DNA of 22,423 nucleotides from a virus, in the IMG/VR virus record IMGVR_UViG_3300009508_000069, positions 1 through 22,423 of that record; one strand, written 5' to 3'. A program made the translations under genes and the position numbers. Positions 22,024 to 22,423 of this stretch are shown here, one piece after another (position 1 is the first letter of the stretch; each line of letters opens with the position of its first letter). Under the pieces are notes generated by a model. The model did no database searches and was not told the origin of the DNA. It saw only the letters and a list, made by a program, of their open reading frames with translations.

Positions 22024-22308
22024 ATGAAAGAAGTAATTAAAAAAGCAGTGGCCTCAGCTCGGTATTTCAAAAACAAAAAAGAAACTGATATGTGGCACTG
22101 TATTTGGCATGAGGGTAAACCTTATGATTATCATTTAATCCTAGATAACTATGGCGAGAATGATGAGCTTTTATATGAGGTGGATATATATTCTGTACCT
22201 AAATTAAAAAATGGCGAATGGGCAAACTTAAATGATTTAGTACATTTACACACCCACACTTTACCGTATAACCCAAATCTTTTTGAAAAAGGAGAAATCA
22301 ATGAATAA
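22024..22308 (+). CDS. Small hypothetical protein (94 aa)
   Basis: 94 aa with GGAGG upstream at good spacing. It is a mixed charged/aromatic protein with WHCIWHEGKPYDYHLIL and a His-rich segment HLHTHTLPYNP, which might bind metal but is not a recognised motif. No family known to me. Overlaps the last, partial gene by 8 nt. Confidence 0.6.
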   Translation: MKEVIKKAVASARYFKNKKETDMWHCIWHEGKPYDYHLILDNYGENDELLYEVDIYSVPKLKNGEWANLNDLVHLHTHTLPYNPNLFEKGEINE

Positions 22309-22423
22309 AGAAGATAAAATTTTAAAAACTTTAAACACTGACTTTGGTCAGCTCAGGCTAACCAACACAATGTTAAACAAAGCGATAATAGATGCTAATA
22401 CAAGTATCAGGAGATTTGCCAAA
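22301..22423 (+). CDS. 3'-truncated hypothetical protein
   Basis: 41 codons, open to the window end, preceded by AAGGAG at about 6 nt and overlapping the previous gene by 8 nt. Starts MNKEDKILKTLNTDFGQLRL and continues as a charged helix. Too short to assign. Confidence 0.5.
   Translation, partial: MNKEDKILKTLNTDFGQLRLTNTMLNKAIIDANTSIRRFAK

Overview
This window reads as part of a tailed dsDNA phage genome (Caudoviricetes), probably marine. Almost every base is coding, start and stop codons overlap as TAATG or ATGA, and small unnamed genes are common. The set includes a very large virion protein, an M15 endolysin, a terminase small subunit (TerS) and a self-contained replication module. Several products (the glycine-rich DGG-type virion tail, the KLPISAF protein, the NPPLF membrane protein) look like families I associate with uncultured marine phages; that is recollection, not a search. 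The AT-rich, AGA-rich coding suggests an AT-rich bacterial host, perhaps a pelagic alphaproteobacterium, but nothing here fixes the host. I see no integrase, tRNA, CRISPR array or insertion sequence.

Layout. 3-6972 (+) is a late block: the 3' part of a virion-associated protein, a 1592-aa virion protein and an M15 peptidase. 6961-8406 (-) is a lone SNF2-family helicase converging on the endolysin. At 8420-8466 a divergent promoter region opens the replication operon (8517-15396, +): a coiled-coil protein, an SSB-like protein with a DIPF tail, an archaeo-eukaryotic primase (AEP), a small phage protein, a UvrD-like SF1 helicase, a DUF3310 protein and a family A DNA polymerase. 15401-17016 holds a ribbon-helix-helix-like regulator, a small minus-strand gene, a one-helix membrane protein and two tiny Cys-containing genes, one of them DUF1289-like.

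A clear intrinsic terminator (17117-17149) closes that unit. It is followed at once by a promoter and a structured leader (17163-17283) that open a second operon (17313-19757) with a DNA methyltransferase, zinc-ribbon-like small proteins and a conserved unknown. 19758-20007 is non-coding and holds tandem and inverted GTAAC/GTTAC boxes just upstream of TerS (20008-20589). TerS overlaps a PD-(D/E)XK-type nuclease gene in another frame. From 20964 to the end lies a cassette of small unknown genes with near-perfect ribosome binding sites.

How the genes may work together. The replisome appears to use an AEP instead of a DnaG/TOPRIM primase, with SF1 and SNF2 motors and no DnaB-type helicase in view, plus an SSB and a PolA carrying Leu at the position of E. 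coli Phe762. Three non-coding signals stand out: a bipartite promoter repeated exactly at 8420 and 17163; the octamer TATGCGAT, seen five times near operon starts, which the ribbon-helix-helix-like protein might bind; and the repeat cluster before terS, a candidate packaging or origin site.
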